From Paenibacillus sp. OVF10 (GTDB lineage Bacteria > Bacillota > Bacilli > Paenibacillales > Paenibacillaceae), in assembly GCA_022836915.1 (NCBI GenBank), contig CP094668.1, forward strand, positions 3,286,001 through 3,350,000: DNA of 64,000 nucleotides, given 5' to 3'. Numbering within the stretch: position 1 is the stretch's first letter; every line of letters begins with the position of its first letter. Below, one piece after another: positions 48,313 to 57,195 of the stretch. A program made the position numbers and the translations under genes. Below the pieces are notes generated by a model. The model had not been told where the DNA came from. It did no database searches and was given only the letters and a program-made list of their open reading frames with translations.

Positions 48313-48810
48313 ATGAAAATTGTAGTAATCTCTGACACGCATTGTTCACGTAAATCACAGAAATTACCGGCTAGGCTCCTTGAGGTACTGTCCAGTGCCG
48401 ATCTCATTCTTCATGCTGGTGACTGGTCGGATTGGAGCGTATACCCATTGCTTAGTGAGTATGCACCAGTTGAAGGTGTAGCTGGTAATACGGACCCGTC
48501 CGAAATCGCGGAAAAACTGGGATATTCCCGTATTGTTGAAGTGGAAGGACTTCGTCTGGGTCTTGTGCACGGGCATCTGGGATCAAAGGGTACGGAGCAG
48601 AATGCAATTCATACCTTTGCAGGCCAGCATGTGGATGCTGTGATCTACGGACACTCACATATCCCGGTGATGCATACCGTGGACAACACACTGGTATTTA
48701 ATCCGGGGTCGCCTACAGATCGGCGTTTTCAGAAGCAATATTCATTTGGCATCATGACAATAGATCAGGGGAAAATACAGGCTGAACATGTGTTCTTTGA
48801 TCGGGATTAG
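48313..48810 (+). CDS. YfcE/MJ0936-family metallophosphoesterase
   Basis: 165 residues. All five metallophosphoesterase motifs are visible: DTH (residue 8), GDW (near 37), GNTD (near 60), HGH (near 86) and GHSH (near 111). They bind a dimetal centre that cleaves phosphodiesters in the cytosol. ATG 48313 follows AAAGGAAAGGTGG; ATG 48301 is possible but lacks spacing. A terminator follows at 48948. Confidence 0.9.
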   Translation: MKIVVISDTHCSRKSQKLPARLLEVLSSADLILHAGDWSDWSVYPLLSEYAPVEGVAGNTDPSEIAEKLGYSRIVEVEGLRLGLVHGHLGSKGTEQNAIHTFAGQHVDAVIYGHSHIPVMHTVDNTLVFNPGSPTDRRFQKQYSFGIMTIDQGKIQAEHVFFDRD

Positions 48811-48947
48811 AGAGATATGCGCTGGTTGCAAGTTGGACGAGTACAAGAGCTAGTGGCAGAACCAGAACTAGCTACTGAAGTGGCGACTGGATAACTGACA
48901 GGGAACTTTTTTCCTTAAATTTCATCTTATATATATGATTATTGTAC

Positions 48948-48993
48948 AAGGCATCTTTGAGCAGAATTCAAATCTGTTCCAGGATGTCTTTTT
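48948..48993 (+). terminator. Intrinsic terminator after the phosphoesterase gene
   Basis: AAGGCATCTT pairs, with wobbles, with AGGATGTCTT. An inner stem GAGCAGA/TCTGTTC lies within, and a T-run follows. Confidence 0.7.
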
Positions 48994-49132
48994 GATTTTT
49001 GATCACATCATTCTCTTGAGAACTTATCTCTGAATGGGGAATGTGCTCTGTTCGTTATCTGTCATTCATCTGTTGGCGTTTTCCCCTATGGTGACGTTCA
49101 GTGGAGTGATACAATGCCTTTACGACATGAAA

Positions 49133-49146
49133 TGAATACGTTTACA
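49133..49146 (+). promoter_or_regulatory. Catabolite-responsive element (cre)-like operator
   Basis: TGAATACGTTTACA matches 13 of 14 positions of the cre consensus TGWAANCGNTNWCA. It lies immediately before the ribosome binding site of a sugar-catabolism operon, where CcpA or another LacI-family repressor would block expression. Confidence 0.6.
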
Positions 49147-49160
49147 TAAGGAGATGGATC

Positions 49161-50078
49161 ATGATGAAACTGTCTGTATTCACGGTGGCCACCCCTGATC
49201 TGAATGCAGAAGAACTGGCATCGGCTGCGGCAGCAGCGGGAATTGATGGAATTGAGTGGAGATTCCGTGGAATTCCTGAAGATGCTATATCTGAAGAGCC
49301 TTCTTACTGGAGAAATAATCGATGCTCGGTAGATCCGAGCCGCTGGGAGGAACAGGTTCCTGTTTTTCGTGAAGCAGCGTTAGGGCAGGGTAGAAAATCC
49401 ATCGCACTTGTACCGTATCTTAACTGTGAAGATCTGTCTGCCACCAAGCAAGCGTTTCAGGCTGCGGCTGGTTTAGGAGCATCTATGATGCGTGTGGGTG
49501 TTCCTGGATATGATCGCAAGATCAGTTATCCTGAGTTGTATCGTAAAGCCGTTGATTACCTGAGTGAAGTACAAGATCTGGCCAAACAGTACAACATCAA
49601 GGCGATTGTAGAGACACATCACCAGACGATTGCACCGACGGCATCGCTGGCCTATCGGCTTGTGCAATCGCTCGACCCGCAGCATGTGGGTGTATTGTAC
49701 GATCCAGGCAATATGGTGCATGAAGGATATGAGAATCATCGGATGGGACTTGAGTTGCTGGGGCCTTATCTGGCTCATGTACATGTAAAAAATGCCGGGT
49801 GGTTTGAACCAGAAGGGAAAGATTCACAAAAGGCTAATGTGACTGAGAAGAGCAACGGAGTGGCTCTGAATACAGCCTGGAAATGTCACTGGACGCCGCT
49901 GACTGAAGGCATGGTCGATTGGGTACAGATGGTGCGAGATCTTCGTGCCGTTGGGTATGACGGATACTACGGAATTGAGGACTTTAGTGGTGCCTTGGAA
50001 TCCAAGGCGATGTTACAGCATTTTGCAGACGTTTTCGCCGAAATTGAGCGTCGTGTGGACGAGGAGGAGCAGTCATGA
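49161..50078 (+). CDS. Sugar phosphate isomerase/epimerase, xylose-isomerase-like TIM barrel
   Basis: 305 residues of the AP-endonuclease-2/IolE-IolI type barrel. Marks are GIDGIEWRF near residue 29, AIVETHH with the metal-ligand Glu near 152, LYDPGNMV (Asp ligand), HVHVKNAGW, and GYDGYYGIEDFSG with the final Glu. It would isomerise or epimerise a keto-sugar or inositol derivative. ATG 49161 (or 49164) follows AAGGAG. Its stop overlaps the next gene as ATGA, so the operon is translationally coupled. Confidence 0.9.
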   Translation: MMKLSVFTVATPDLNAEELASAAAAAGIDGIEWRFRGIPEDAISEEPSYWRNNRCSVDPSRWEEQVPVFREAALGQGRKSIALVPYLNCEDLSATKQAFQAAAGLGASMMRVGVPGYDRKISYPELYRKAVDYLSEVQDLAKQYNIKAIVETHHQTIAPTASLAYRLVQSLDPQHVGVLYDPGNMVHEGYENHRMGLELLGPYLAHVHVKNAGWFEPEGKDSQKANVTEKSNGVALNTAWKCHWTPLTEGMVDWVQMVRDLRAVGYDGYYGIEDFSGALESKAMLQHFADVFAEIERRVDEEEQS

Positions 50079-51247
50079 GTATCGTACGAGTAGCGGTGAT
50101 TGGTATAGGAAACATGGGAGCAGCACATGCCAGAACGTTGGTGGCTGGAGAAGTACCCGGTGCAGAGCTGGTCGCCGTATGTGATGTAAGAAGAGAGATG
50201 GAGAGCTGGGTATCCAGTCACCTTCCGGCAACTGTAACCTATTGGCAGGATGCTGAGCAGATGATGGCTTCGGGTACGATTGATGCAGTCATTATTGCAA
50301 CGCCGCATTATGATCATCCGGAACAGGCCATTCAGGCTTTCCAGCATGGCTTGCATGTCATGATCGAGAAGCCAGCCGGTGTGTATACGAAACAGGTACG
50401 CAAGATGAATGAAGCGGCCGCAGCCAGCGGTAAAGTCTTTTCCATGATGTACAACCAGCGGACCAACCCACTCTACATTAAACTGAGAGACTTGATTGCT
50501 TCGGGCGAACTGGGTGAGGTACGGCGTACCAACTGGATTATTACGAACTGGTACCGATCCCAAAGTTACTATGATTCTGGCGGCTGGCGGGCAACATGGG
50601 CAGGGGAAGGTGGCGGTGTACTGATTAACCAGGACCCGCATCAACTGGATCTGTGGCAGTGGACCATCGGCATGATGCCGGTGCGAATGCGTGCTTTCTG
50701 TTCGTTTGGCAAGTATCGGAATATTGAAGTGGAAGATGATGTAACAGCTTATGTGGAGTACGAAAATGGAGCAACGGGTGTCTTCGTAACGACTACTGGC
50801 GAAGCACCAGGTACGAACCGATTTGAGGTCAACGGAGACCGAGGTAAAATCGTGATCGAAGATGGAAAACTTACGTTCTGGCGACTTCGGGAATCTGAAC
50901 CTGAATTCAATCAGCGGTTTACCGGAGGTTTTGGACAGCCAGAATGCTGGAAATGCGAGATTCCGATTACAGGTGTGGAAACGGGGCACCCGGGTCTGAT
51001 TCGTAACTGGGTTGATGCGATTCGTACAGGCGTACCACTTATTGCTCCCGGTGAGGATGGTATACACGGATTGACGTTATCGAATGCGATGTTGCTGTCC
51101 ACCTGGACGGATAACTGGGTGGATCTGCCGATCGATGAGGATCTGTTCTATGAGCATTTGCAAGAACGTATTGCTGGTTCAACGACGAAGAAAGACAAGG
51201 CATTCAGTGGCAGTCAACCTGCTGATCTGAGTCAGACGTTTAAATGA
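50075..51247 (+). CDS. Gfo/Idh/MocA family oxidoreductase
   Basis: 390 residues. The Rossmann domain has AVIGIGNMGAAHARTL (residues 6-21), the catalytic-lysine motif IEKPAGV is near residue 100, and GGVLINQDPHQLDLWQW is in the C-terminal domain. It oxidises a sugar or inositol with NAD(P). It is the second gene of a three-gene catabolic operon with a TIM-barrel isomerase and another Gfo/Idh/MocA enzyme, an arrangement typical of inositol or keto-sugar use in Paenibacillus. Confidence 0.92.
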   Translation: MSIVRVAVIGIGNMGAAHARTLVAGEVPGAELVAVCDVRREMESWVSSHLPATVTYWQDAEQMMASGTIDAVIIATPHYDHPEQAIQAFQHGLHVMIEKPAGVYTKQVRKMNEAAAASGKVFSMMYNQRTNPLYIKLRDLIASGELGEVRRTNWIITNWYRSQSYYDSGGWRATWAGEGGGVLINQDPHQLDLWQWTIGMMPVRMRAFCSFGKYRNIEVEDDVTAYVEYENGATGVFVTTTGEAPGTNRFEVNGDRGKIVIEDGKLTFWRLRESEPEFNQRFTGGFGQPECWKCEIPITGVETGHPGLIRNWVDAIRTGVPLIAPGEDGIHGLTLSNAMLLSTWTDNWVDLPIDEDLFYEHLQERIAGSTTKKDKAFSGSQPADLSQTFK

Positions 51248-51310
51248 AGATGATTTGATATATAAGACGAGTTCATTGTAATCAACATTTTATAATAAGG
51301 ATGGGATGAC

Positions 51311-52408
51311 ATGGCTAAAGACGGGATGTTTTATGCACCAAAAAGTGTTACCAAAGAGGTCGTATGTGGTCCGGGTGAGTTCACGATTGCTGCTGTTGCG
51401 CTGGATCATGGACACATCTACGGCATGGTTGGGGCATTGTTGGAGGCTGGAGCTACTCTCAAGTGGGTGTATGATCCGGACCCGGCGAAGGTAGCGGCAT
51501 TTCAGAAGCAGTTCCCACAGGCTCAAGTTGCTGGATCGGAAGCAGAAGTGCTTGCCGATGATGAGGTGTTATTGGTGGCAAGTGCAGCGATCACTTCAGA
51601 TCGTGCGCCGCTTGGTATGAGAGTTCTGGCCGCAGGCAAGGATTATTTTACAGACAAAGCCCCATTTACCACGCTGGAGCAATTAAAGCTTGCACGAGAA
51701 GAAGTGAAGCGAACGGGCAAGAAGTACATGGTGTATTACAGTGAACGACTGCATGTAGAAAGTGCGATCTATGCAGGGCAGCTCATTGAACAAGGGGCAA
51801 TCGGCAAAGTAGTGCAAGTTATGGGTACAGGCCCGCATCGCCTGAATGCTGGAGGAAGACCCGACTGGTTCTTCAAGCATGAGCAGTATGGCGGTATTCT
51901 CTGTGATATCGGGAGTCACCAGATCGAACAATTTCTGACGTTTGCATCATGTACGGACGCTGAGGTAGGGTTCAGTCGTGTGCATAACTTCAATCACCCA
52001 CAGTTCCCGGAACTGGAAGACTTCGGCGAAGCTTCTCTGATTGGTGATAACGGAGCTTCCGGTTACTTCCGAGTGGACTGGTTCACACCGGATGGTCTGG
52101 GCACATGGGGGGATGGGCGTACAGTTATTCTTGGAACGGACGGTTATATCGAGTTGCGGAAGTATATCGACATCGCCAGGGAACCTCAGGGGGATCAGGT
52201 GTACCTGGTCAATCATGAAGGGGAGTATCGCTACAATGTAAAAGGCAAGGTCGGTTACCCATTTTTCGGCCAACTTATTCGCGATTGTCTGGACCGGACC
52301 GAGACCGCCATGACACAGGAACATGCATTCAAAGCGGCAGAACTCTGCCTGATTGCACAGCATAAAGCGATGAGTGAACGTGTGGTCTGGAGTGGTGGAG
52401 CGAAGTAA
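51311..52408 (+). CDS. Gfo/Idh/MocA family oxidoreductase (second paralogue)
   Basis: 365 residues. The N-terminal half is a Rossmann-like domain with FTIAAVALDHGHIYGMVGAL. The dinucleotide loop is atypical, with no GxGxxG. DKAPFTTLEQL takes the place of the EKP motif, keeping the lysine. The C-terminal domain has CDIGSHQIEQFL. Such divergent paralogues act on glycosides or keto-sugars together with a canonical partner. ATG 51311 follows AAGGATGGG. It is the last gene of the operon, and a terminator follows. Confidence 0.9.
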   Translation: MAKDGMFYAPKSVTKEVVCGPGEFTIAAVALDHGHIYGMVGALLEAGATLKWVYDPDPAKVAAFQKQFPQAQVAGSEAEVLADDEVLLVASAAITSDRAPLGMRVLAAGKDYFTDKAPFTTLEQLKLAREEVKRTGKKYMVYYSERLHVESAIYAGQLIEQGAIGKVVQVMGTGPHRLNAGGRPDWFFKHEQYGGILCDIGSHQIEQFLTFASCTDAEVGFSRVHNFNHPQFPELEDFGEASLIGDNGASGYFRVDWFTPDGLGTWGDGRTVILGTDGYIELRKYIDIAREPQGDQVYLVNHEGEYRYNVKGKVGYPFFGQLIRDCLDRTETAMTQEHAFKAAELCLIAQHKAMSERVVWSGGAK

Positions 52409-52484
52409 ATGTTTTAGGTGAAGGGGAGCAAAGGTTGATTACTGAAGGTTATCAGTAATTCTTCTTTTGTTGAGTGAAGAAAAG

Positions 52485-52564
52485 AGCAGCCCAAATGTTA
52501 AACTGGATCCCAAAGGTTAGTCTTTTCTAACAAATGGAGCAGTTCGCACTGGGGCTGCTTTTTT
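52485..52564 (+). terminator. Terminator-like hairpin before the cassette array
   Basis: AGCAGCCC (52485-52492) pairs with GGGCTGCT (52552-52559) around a long partly paired loop, followed by a T-run. It marks the end of the sugar operon. Confidence 0.7.
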
Positions 52565-52726
52565 AAGTACGTTCGTGACTTCGCAGATGGATTAATCTGG
52601 GTTATATTATATGTAGTTCGGATATTCGTTAAAAGAGAGGCGTTTACGAAGTCCGTAGATATGATGTTATACGAAATACTCGATAAATCTAAAATAGACA
52701 AGATAAAGCATAAAGGAGGTTTTTTA

Positions 52727-53431
52727 ATGAAAGAAGTAATTATAAGGCATGGTGGAGATTACTTGCCAATTGACGATATTGACTTTTCAATAATAGCAAA
52801 TGATCTTAGGTCTCTCCCATTCTATAGAGATGATTTATTTCTTGGAATGCAGGCAATGAATATTGGTATTATTGACCCTAACATTACTCAATTCGAGTCT
52901 GACTTATTAAAAACGTATTTTGAGAAAGAGAGAACACCATCTTATGAAGCAATGACTGTAGGAGCATTCTCTCAAATGTGGATTTTCGCATTATATGAAG
53001 TTCTACGTATGTGGCGGGAACGAAAGTATGATTTTTCTAAACTTTTCAAAAACGGTGGGATAGATTTAAAACTAAAATCACTTGCTGATAATGAAGATGA
53101 TATGAATATAACATCACATGCTCGAAGGAGACAATTGGAGAAATATCGAGATGAACAGTCTTTTAGGGATGAAGTTGAATATTGCTGGGTTCAATTAGAA
53201 CCAGTATATCGGTTGGTTGAATTATATAGAATGAATATGGCAAAACACGCGGCACCGGGCAAGAGCAATGCTATTCCAATGGCCCCCGGCTATGGGCGAA
53301 TTAATATGCTTTGTGGCGCATTAGATTATGAGTTGCTTTTAGATAGAGATAGTTATGAATTGCTCAATAGAAGAGATGTTGCAGATAATTTGAGAGAAGC
53401 TCTGTTAGTTATTAGAGCTAATAAGAAATAA
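52727..53431 (+). CDS. Cassette gene 1: hypothetical protein
   Basis: 234 residues from ATG 52727, behind a perfect AAAGGAGG at ideal spacing. It is mostly helical and charged, with SQMWIFALYEVLRMWRE near residue 85 and KHAAPGKSNAIPMAPGYG near 182, and no signal or membrane segment. I do not recognise a family. The gene is closed by attC1 and opened perhaps at GTTATAC 52665. That opening differs at one position from the complement of its R'' (GGATAAC), so it may be either the first cassette or native flanking DNA. Confidence 0.75.
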   Translation: MKEVIIRHGGDYLPIDDIDFSIIANDLRSLPFYRDDLFLGMQAMNIGIIDPNITQFESDLLKTYFEKERTPSYEAMTVGAFSQMWIFALYEVLRMWRERKYDFSKLFKNGGIDLKLKSLADNEDDMNITSHARRRQLEKYRDEQSFRDEVEYCWVQLEPVYRLVELYRMNMAKHAAPGKSNAIPMAPGYGRINMLCGALDYELLLDRDSYELLNRRDVADNLREALLVIRANKK

Positions 53432-53465
53432 AGTTCTGTAGATTAATCGAGAAGTCGAATACTTC

Positions 53466-53627
53466 GGATAACAAAATATTCACGCTGCGGGCCGTTTGGC
53501 CCTAGATCATCCAGAAGTTAATACAAAGAAGTGAGTCAGGCTGACAACCCTGCAAGGCTAAGTCTTCGACCCGGCACTTACGTGGTGCCTTAAGCCTTTC
53601 GGGTTCGTGAATACAGGAACGTTATCC
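53466..53627 (+). repeat. attC site 1
   Basis: R''-like GGATAAC (53466) and R'-like GTTATCC (53621). Inner complementary boxes are ATTCACG and CGTGAAT. The central part carries GCTAAGTCTTCGAC and TTAAGCCTTTCGGG, shared with sites 2, 4 and 10. Confidence 0.85.
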
Positions 53628-53668
53628 GAAAGACTTACAATACTACATTTGAGGATAGAGGTGTAAGT

Positions 53669-54199
53669 ATGTTCTTTTTACAGATGTCAGGATTCCCAGG
53701 ATCAGGAAAGTCGACATTAGCAAGACAGATTAGCCTAGCAACTGGAGCTGTCATTGTCGATCATGACATTTCCAAAACAGCAATTTTAAAATCGTTATCA
53801 TCACAAGGAAACACGATGGAAGGTAAAGCAATAGGACAACTATCCTATGATGTAGATTGGTCGTTGGTTGATTTTCATTTATCGAATGGACACAGTGTCA
53901 TTATGGATAGTCCTTGTTTGTACAGAAATTTATTAGAAACCGGACTTGAATTAGCGAGAAAACACAAAAAGAGATATAAGTATGTGGAATGTTATATAGA
54001 AGACATTGAAATAATAAGAAATCGATTAAAAAATCGAGAAAGACTTCTGAGTCAAATCGAAGCACCATCATCAGAAGAAGGATTTTATAAGACTATAAAA
54101 AACAGTAAAAAACCAGAAGAAGAGAAGTATATAGTAGTAGATTCATCGAAACCAATCTCAGATTACTTTCCAAAAGTACTTGAATATATAAATGAATGA
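53669..54199 (+). CDS. Cassette gene 2: P-loop kinase-like AAA ATPase
   Basis: 176 residues. Walker A GFPGSGKST is at residues 8-16, followed by an IVDHDISK segment and a lid-like basic region (RNRLKNRERLLSQ). This resembles small nucleotide or zeta-toxin-like kinases that phosphorylate small molecules. The substrate is not deducible. ATG 53669 lies behind GAGGTG, 48 bases after the GTT of attC1. The cassette opens GTTATCC and closes at GGATAAC (exact complement). Confidence 0.88.
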   Translation: MFFLQMSGFPGSGKSTLARQISLATGAVIVDHDISKTAILKSLSSQGNTMEGKAIGQLSYDVDWSLVDFHLSNGHSVIMDSPCLYRNLLETGLELARKHKKRYKYVECYIEDIEIIRNRLKNRERLLSQIEAPSSEEGFYKTIKNSKKPEEEKYIVVDSSKPISDYFPKVLEYINE

Positions 54200-54247
54200 A
54201 AATAAAAGTATAGATAATGAAAGTAAATTCAAGGTGGTAAGTCCATT

Positions 54248-54409
54248 GGATAACAAAGCATTAACGCATCGGGACATCCGTCCCTTGGTCAGCAGAGGTA
54301 TTGGCAGAGAAGTAGATCCTGCTGACAACCCTGCGAGCCTAAGTCTGACGACCCGTTGCGCTTCGCTCCACTTAAGGCTTTCGGGTTCGTGAATGCAAGA
54401 ACGTTATGA
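54248..54409 (+). repeat. attC site 2
   Basis: R'' GGATAAC is the exact complement of the cassette opening at 53621. R' is GTTATGA (54403). Inner boxes GCATTAACG and CGTGAATGC are nearly complementary. The centre is CTGACAACCCTGCGAGCCTAA-like. Confidence 0.85.
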
Positions 54410-54469
54410 GAAATTATTGCAAGAAAAATAGAAGATAAATAAAAGTGATTGATTGAAGCAGAAGCATAA

Positions 54470-54947
54470 ATGAAGATTGAAATTATAACGGATATTCATG
54501 GTAATTATCCGGCATTGAGTGCCGTATTCTCTGATATTGTTTCCCGCGGAAAAAATATTAATAACGCATTACCATATGAAGAATGGAGAAAGAGAAATAA
54601 TAGATGAAACACCTTCGGGATTAAAATTAGACGCAAGGTATGAAGGCTCACCTTATAGTCTCGTTTGTTTCGGTCATCATCATCCAATCCATTACTTCAA
54701 GACAGATCAAAGAGTTTATTTGAATCCTGGAGCTTTAGGTTGTAATGATCATGCGATTGCAAGATACGCGGTAGTAGAACTGCAAAAAAGAACAGTGAAT
54801 ATTCAACTTATAGGAACCACATATGATAATAAAGCATTTTTGGAGTCTTTTGAGCAGTTAAAAGTTCCAGACAGAGAGTTTATGATAAAAGCTTTTCATG
54901 GGAACCAACTTGAGAGAGATTTCAAAGATGGCAGTAACATCTCATAA
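54470..54947 (+). pseudogene. Cassette gene 3: metallophosphoesterase with internal deletion
   Basis: The N-terminus from ATG 54470 reads MKIEIITDIHGNYPALSAVF, a typical metallophosphoesterase start with the DxH motif. After SDIVSRGKN the frame shifts directly to ILITHYHMKNGEREIID and later CFGHHHPIHYF and LNPGALGCNDHA, the family C-terminus. The middle, including the GD and GNHD/E motifs (roughly 90-110 residues), is missing. A single sequencing error cannot explain this, so the gene is probably dead. The stop codon TAA belongs to the R'' of attC3. Confidence 0.75.
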
Positions 54948-55056
54948 CATAATATTCAAGCAACGGCTCTTTGGAGCCTTGGTCTGCTAGAGGGAGTTCG
55001 GAGAGGGATCTCAGCAGACAACCCCTTCGGGGTTCATGAATACAGGAACGTTATAT
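54942..55056 (+). repeat. attC site 3
   Basis: R'' TCATAAC complements the opening GTTATGA at 54403. R' is GTTATAT (55050). This is a short-type site with GGTCTGCTAG/CAGCAGACAACCCCTTCGGGG and L boxes ATTCAAG and TTCATGAAT, like sites 8 and 9. Confidence 0.85.
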
Positions 55057-55087
55057 GAAACCGACTAAATAGTGAGGATGATTCTAC

Positions 55088-55609
55088 ATGGAAGTACAGT
55101 TGAAAAAACTTGATAACCGAGATTTACTTGTGGGTTGGAAGAATGCTTTTGAAAAAAACAATAAACATCGAACTGACGAATATTATGAACGTTGTCTTGA
55201 AGAGAATGAGTCGGGGATTCGTGTTACGTTGATTGCTTTAGTGAACCACACTGTAGCTGGTATATGTCATCTGAAATATGAATCTGACTATCCGTATTTT
55301 TATAATCATCAGATTCCAGAGGTCAATGCATTAGATGTTTTTCCGGAATTCCGAAAACATGGTATAGCGACAAGATTAGTTGATGAATTAGAGAGTATTG
55401 CAAGAATTAAATACAAACGGATAGGAATCGGAGTCGGATTGTTTAAGGATTATGGAATTGCACAAAGGATGTATTACAAGAGGGGATACGTCCCTGATGG
55501 GAATGGCGTTATCTATAATGGAAGAGAAGTTCTTCCTGGCGAGATGGTTCGAGTGGATGATGATTTGAACTTATTTTTCATTAAAGAATTTGAACAAGAG
55601 AATTTGTAG
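55088..55609 (+). CDS. Cassette gene 4: GNAT N-acetyltransferase
   Basis: 173 residues. The GNAT pattern is VAGICHLKYE (beta 3), EVNALDVFPEFRKHGIATRL with the acetyl-CoA-binding motif near residue 95, and YYKRGYVPDGNGVIY near the C-terminus, as in antibiotic or small-molecule acetyltransferases of cassette arrays. The acceptor is unknown. ATG 55088 follows GAGGATG, 38 bases after the GTT of attC3. The cassette opens GTTATAT and closes ATATAAC. Confidence 0.9.
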   Translation: MEVQLKKLDNRDLLVGWKNAFEKNNKHRTDEYYERCLEENESGIRVTLIALVNHTVAGICHLKYESDYPYFYNHQIPEVNALDVFPEFRKHGIATRLVDELESIARIKYKRIGIGVGLFKDYGIAQRMYYKRGYVPDGNGVIYNGREVLPGEMVRVDDDLNLFFIKEFEQENL

Positions 55610-55633
55610 CCAATTCGATGAAGAGTCGAAATC

Positions 55634-55817
55634 ATATAACACGGCATTCAAGCGTCGTCCGCTGCCGCTCCCTCGGTCCGCTGGAGGCATTTCGGAGAAG
55701 CGGAATCAGCGGACAACACCTGCGAGGCTAAGTTTTCGACCCGGCCAGGCGATCACTTCGTTAGATCGCCGTGGCAGCTTAAGCCTCTCGGGTTCGTGAA
55801 TGCGGGAGACGTTAGCT
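55634..55817 (+). repeat. attC site 4
   Basis: R'' ATATAAC complements GTTATAT at 55050. R' is GTTAGCT (55811). This is the longest site, with an extra hairpin GGCGATCACTTCGTTAGATCGCC in its centre (described by arms GGCGATC and GATCGCC). It shares CTGCGAGGCTAAG and CTTAAGCC with sites 1, 2 and 10. Confidence 0.83.
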
Positions 55818-55856
55818 GAAATAAATGCAAATTCAATATTTTGAGGGAGCTATTAC

Positions 55857-56350
55857 GTGGAGATCAACCAAGAAATAATAAAAATGCTATATCAAATTCA
55901 GTGGTTTAGTAAATGTGGAATAAGAGATTATCAAAGTGAAACCGTAATATATACTAATTCTTGGGTTGAAGCGTCTGAACATTATAATTCTCGAGAATGG
56001 GAAGAAACAACTTTGAAGGCCAGGAATCAGTTGACTTTGTATTTACATAATAATTTTTCGAAAGAGTATTTACATTGGAATGCCATAGTCAAAGAAGCAA
56101 AGATAATTATCAATACGATGTTAAGCGAGCAACTGGTTAGAACTCGAAATGAGTTCCAACTAGAGGATGTATTCAGTGAATGTGTTAGATGGGATATCTT
56201 AAATATAATTATGGAATACAGTTATTTAAGTAAGTTGAGAAAAAATATAATAGATTTTACTCAGAACAAATATTATATATCTATTCTATAGGTCATCTGC
56301 CTTGTGGATGGGAAGGGAAATGGCCTTCAGGTAAGTTAGTGATTTTTTAA
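55857..56350 (+). CDS. Cassette gene 5: hypothetical protein (frameshifted near the 3' end)
   Basis: About 164 residues. GTG 55857 lies behind GAGGGAG. Helical N-terminal two thirds begin EINQEIIKMLYQIQWFSKCG. As read, the frame stops at 56291. One added base near 56262 continues it as YSIGHLPCGWEGKWPSGKL to TAA 56350, an ending seen in small immunity-like or hypothetical proteins of mobile regions. No function is assigned. The cassette opens GTTAGCT and closes AGCTAAC. Confidence 0.75.
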
Positions 56351-56386
56351 ATATTGTTGAAGGCTTCTCGGGAAGGCAGTGACATC

Positions 56387-56482
56387 AGCTAACATAATAT
56401 TCACGCTGCGGAAATTCGTCCTTGGCCCGGCATTCGCCGGACACCTAGCATTCGCTAGGTCGTGAATACAGGAACGTTATAC
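56387..56482 (+). repeat. attC site 5
   Basis: R'' AGCTAAC complements GTTAGCT at 55811. R' is GTTATAC (56476). This is a compact 96-base site with L boxes ATTCACG/CGTGAAT and an internal CCTAGCATTCGCTAGG hairpin. Confidence 0.85.
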
Positions 56483-56723
56483 GCAACCCCTTAAGAATGT
56501 TAAACCATGCAACCAATTAATAACAAATAATAAATATAGGTGAAAGAATACATTTACAACGTAGCAGTTGAAAACCAGGATGAACGGAATATTAGAAGGT
56601 GTAACATATAACAATAAATTTCCACATCGTTAGTTATTGGTCATCAAGAGGAATACCAGCGAAGCGGATTCATAATAAAGTGCAAACTAAAGAATATTTC
56701 TATTATGCGAAAGAGAGGATCAA

Positions 56724-57163
56724 ATGAATTATCATTTTGGTTTTTCATGGAAGGGTCTGATAATCTTTTTATTGCCAATGATACCAAATATATTTTATTT
56801 TTTAATTCCTGCGTCAGATATATCAGGAAACCATGCAAATAGCCATTTGATTTTAGATGTATTGGAGCACGGAAGTCAGGCGATATTTTTCTTTCTTCTG
56901 ATATTTGTTGTAAGAAAACAATCATCTGAAATGCGATGTCCGTATATAATTGGTATGGCAATAATGTTGATTTTTTATTATGGGCTATGGATATTGTATT
57001 TTACAGGCAACGCAAACTCGATATTTTTTTGATGATGGCCGTTCTCCCGGTAGTATATTTTATATTAGCTGAGATTTGGCTTCAAAATTATCTGGCTATT
57101 ATATCAACAGTACTTTTTGGTATTGTGCATGTCATTAATACATATTTGTCTATTGCGAATTAA
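56724..57163 (+). CDS. Cassette gene 6: four- to five-helix membrane protein (frameshifted)
   Basis: About 146 residues. ATG 56724 lies behind AGAGAGGATC. Hydrophobic helices occur near residues 8-28, 52-66, 78-96, 102-118 and 122-138. The frame breaks at the T-run near 57027. One more T reads IFLMMAVLPVVYFILAE and on to TAA 57163. The product is reminiscent of small CPBP-like or DUF-type membrane proteins, but no motif was found. About 240 bases precede it inside the cassette, longer than for other cassettes. Confidence 0.75.
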
Positions 57164-57195
57164 AGGGAGGACAACAATCCTCTTAAATTTTGATT

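Noticed and set aside
49967..51067. Long antisense open frame (about 366 codons)
   Set aside because: Lies wholly over two well-supported plus-strand genes of the isomerase/dehydrogenase operon, has no ribosome binding site and gives no recognisable protein.
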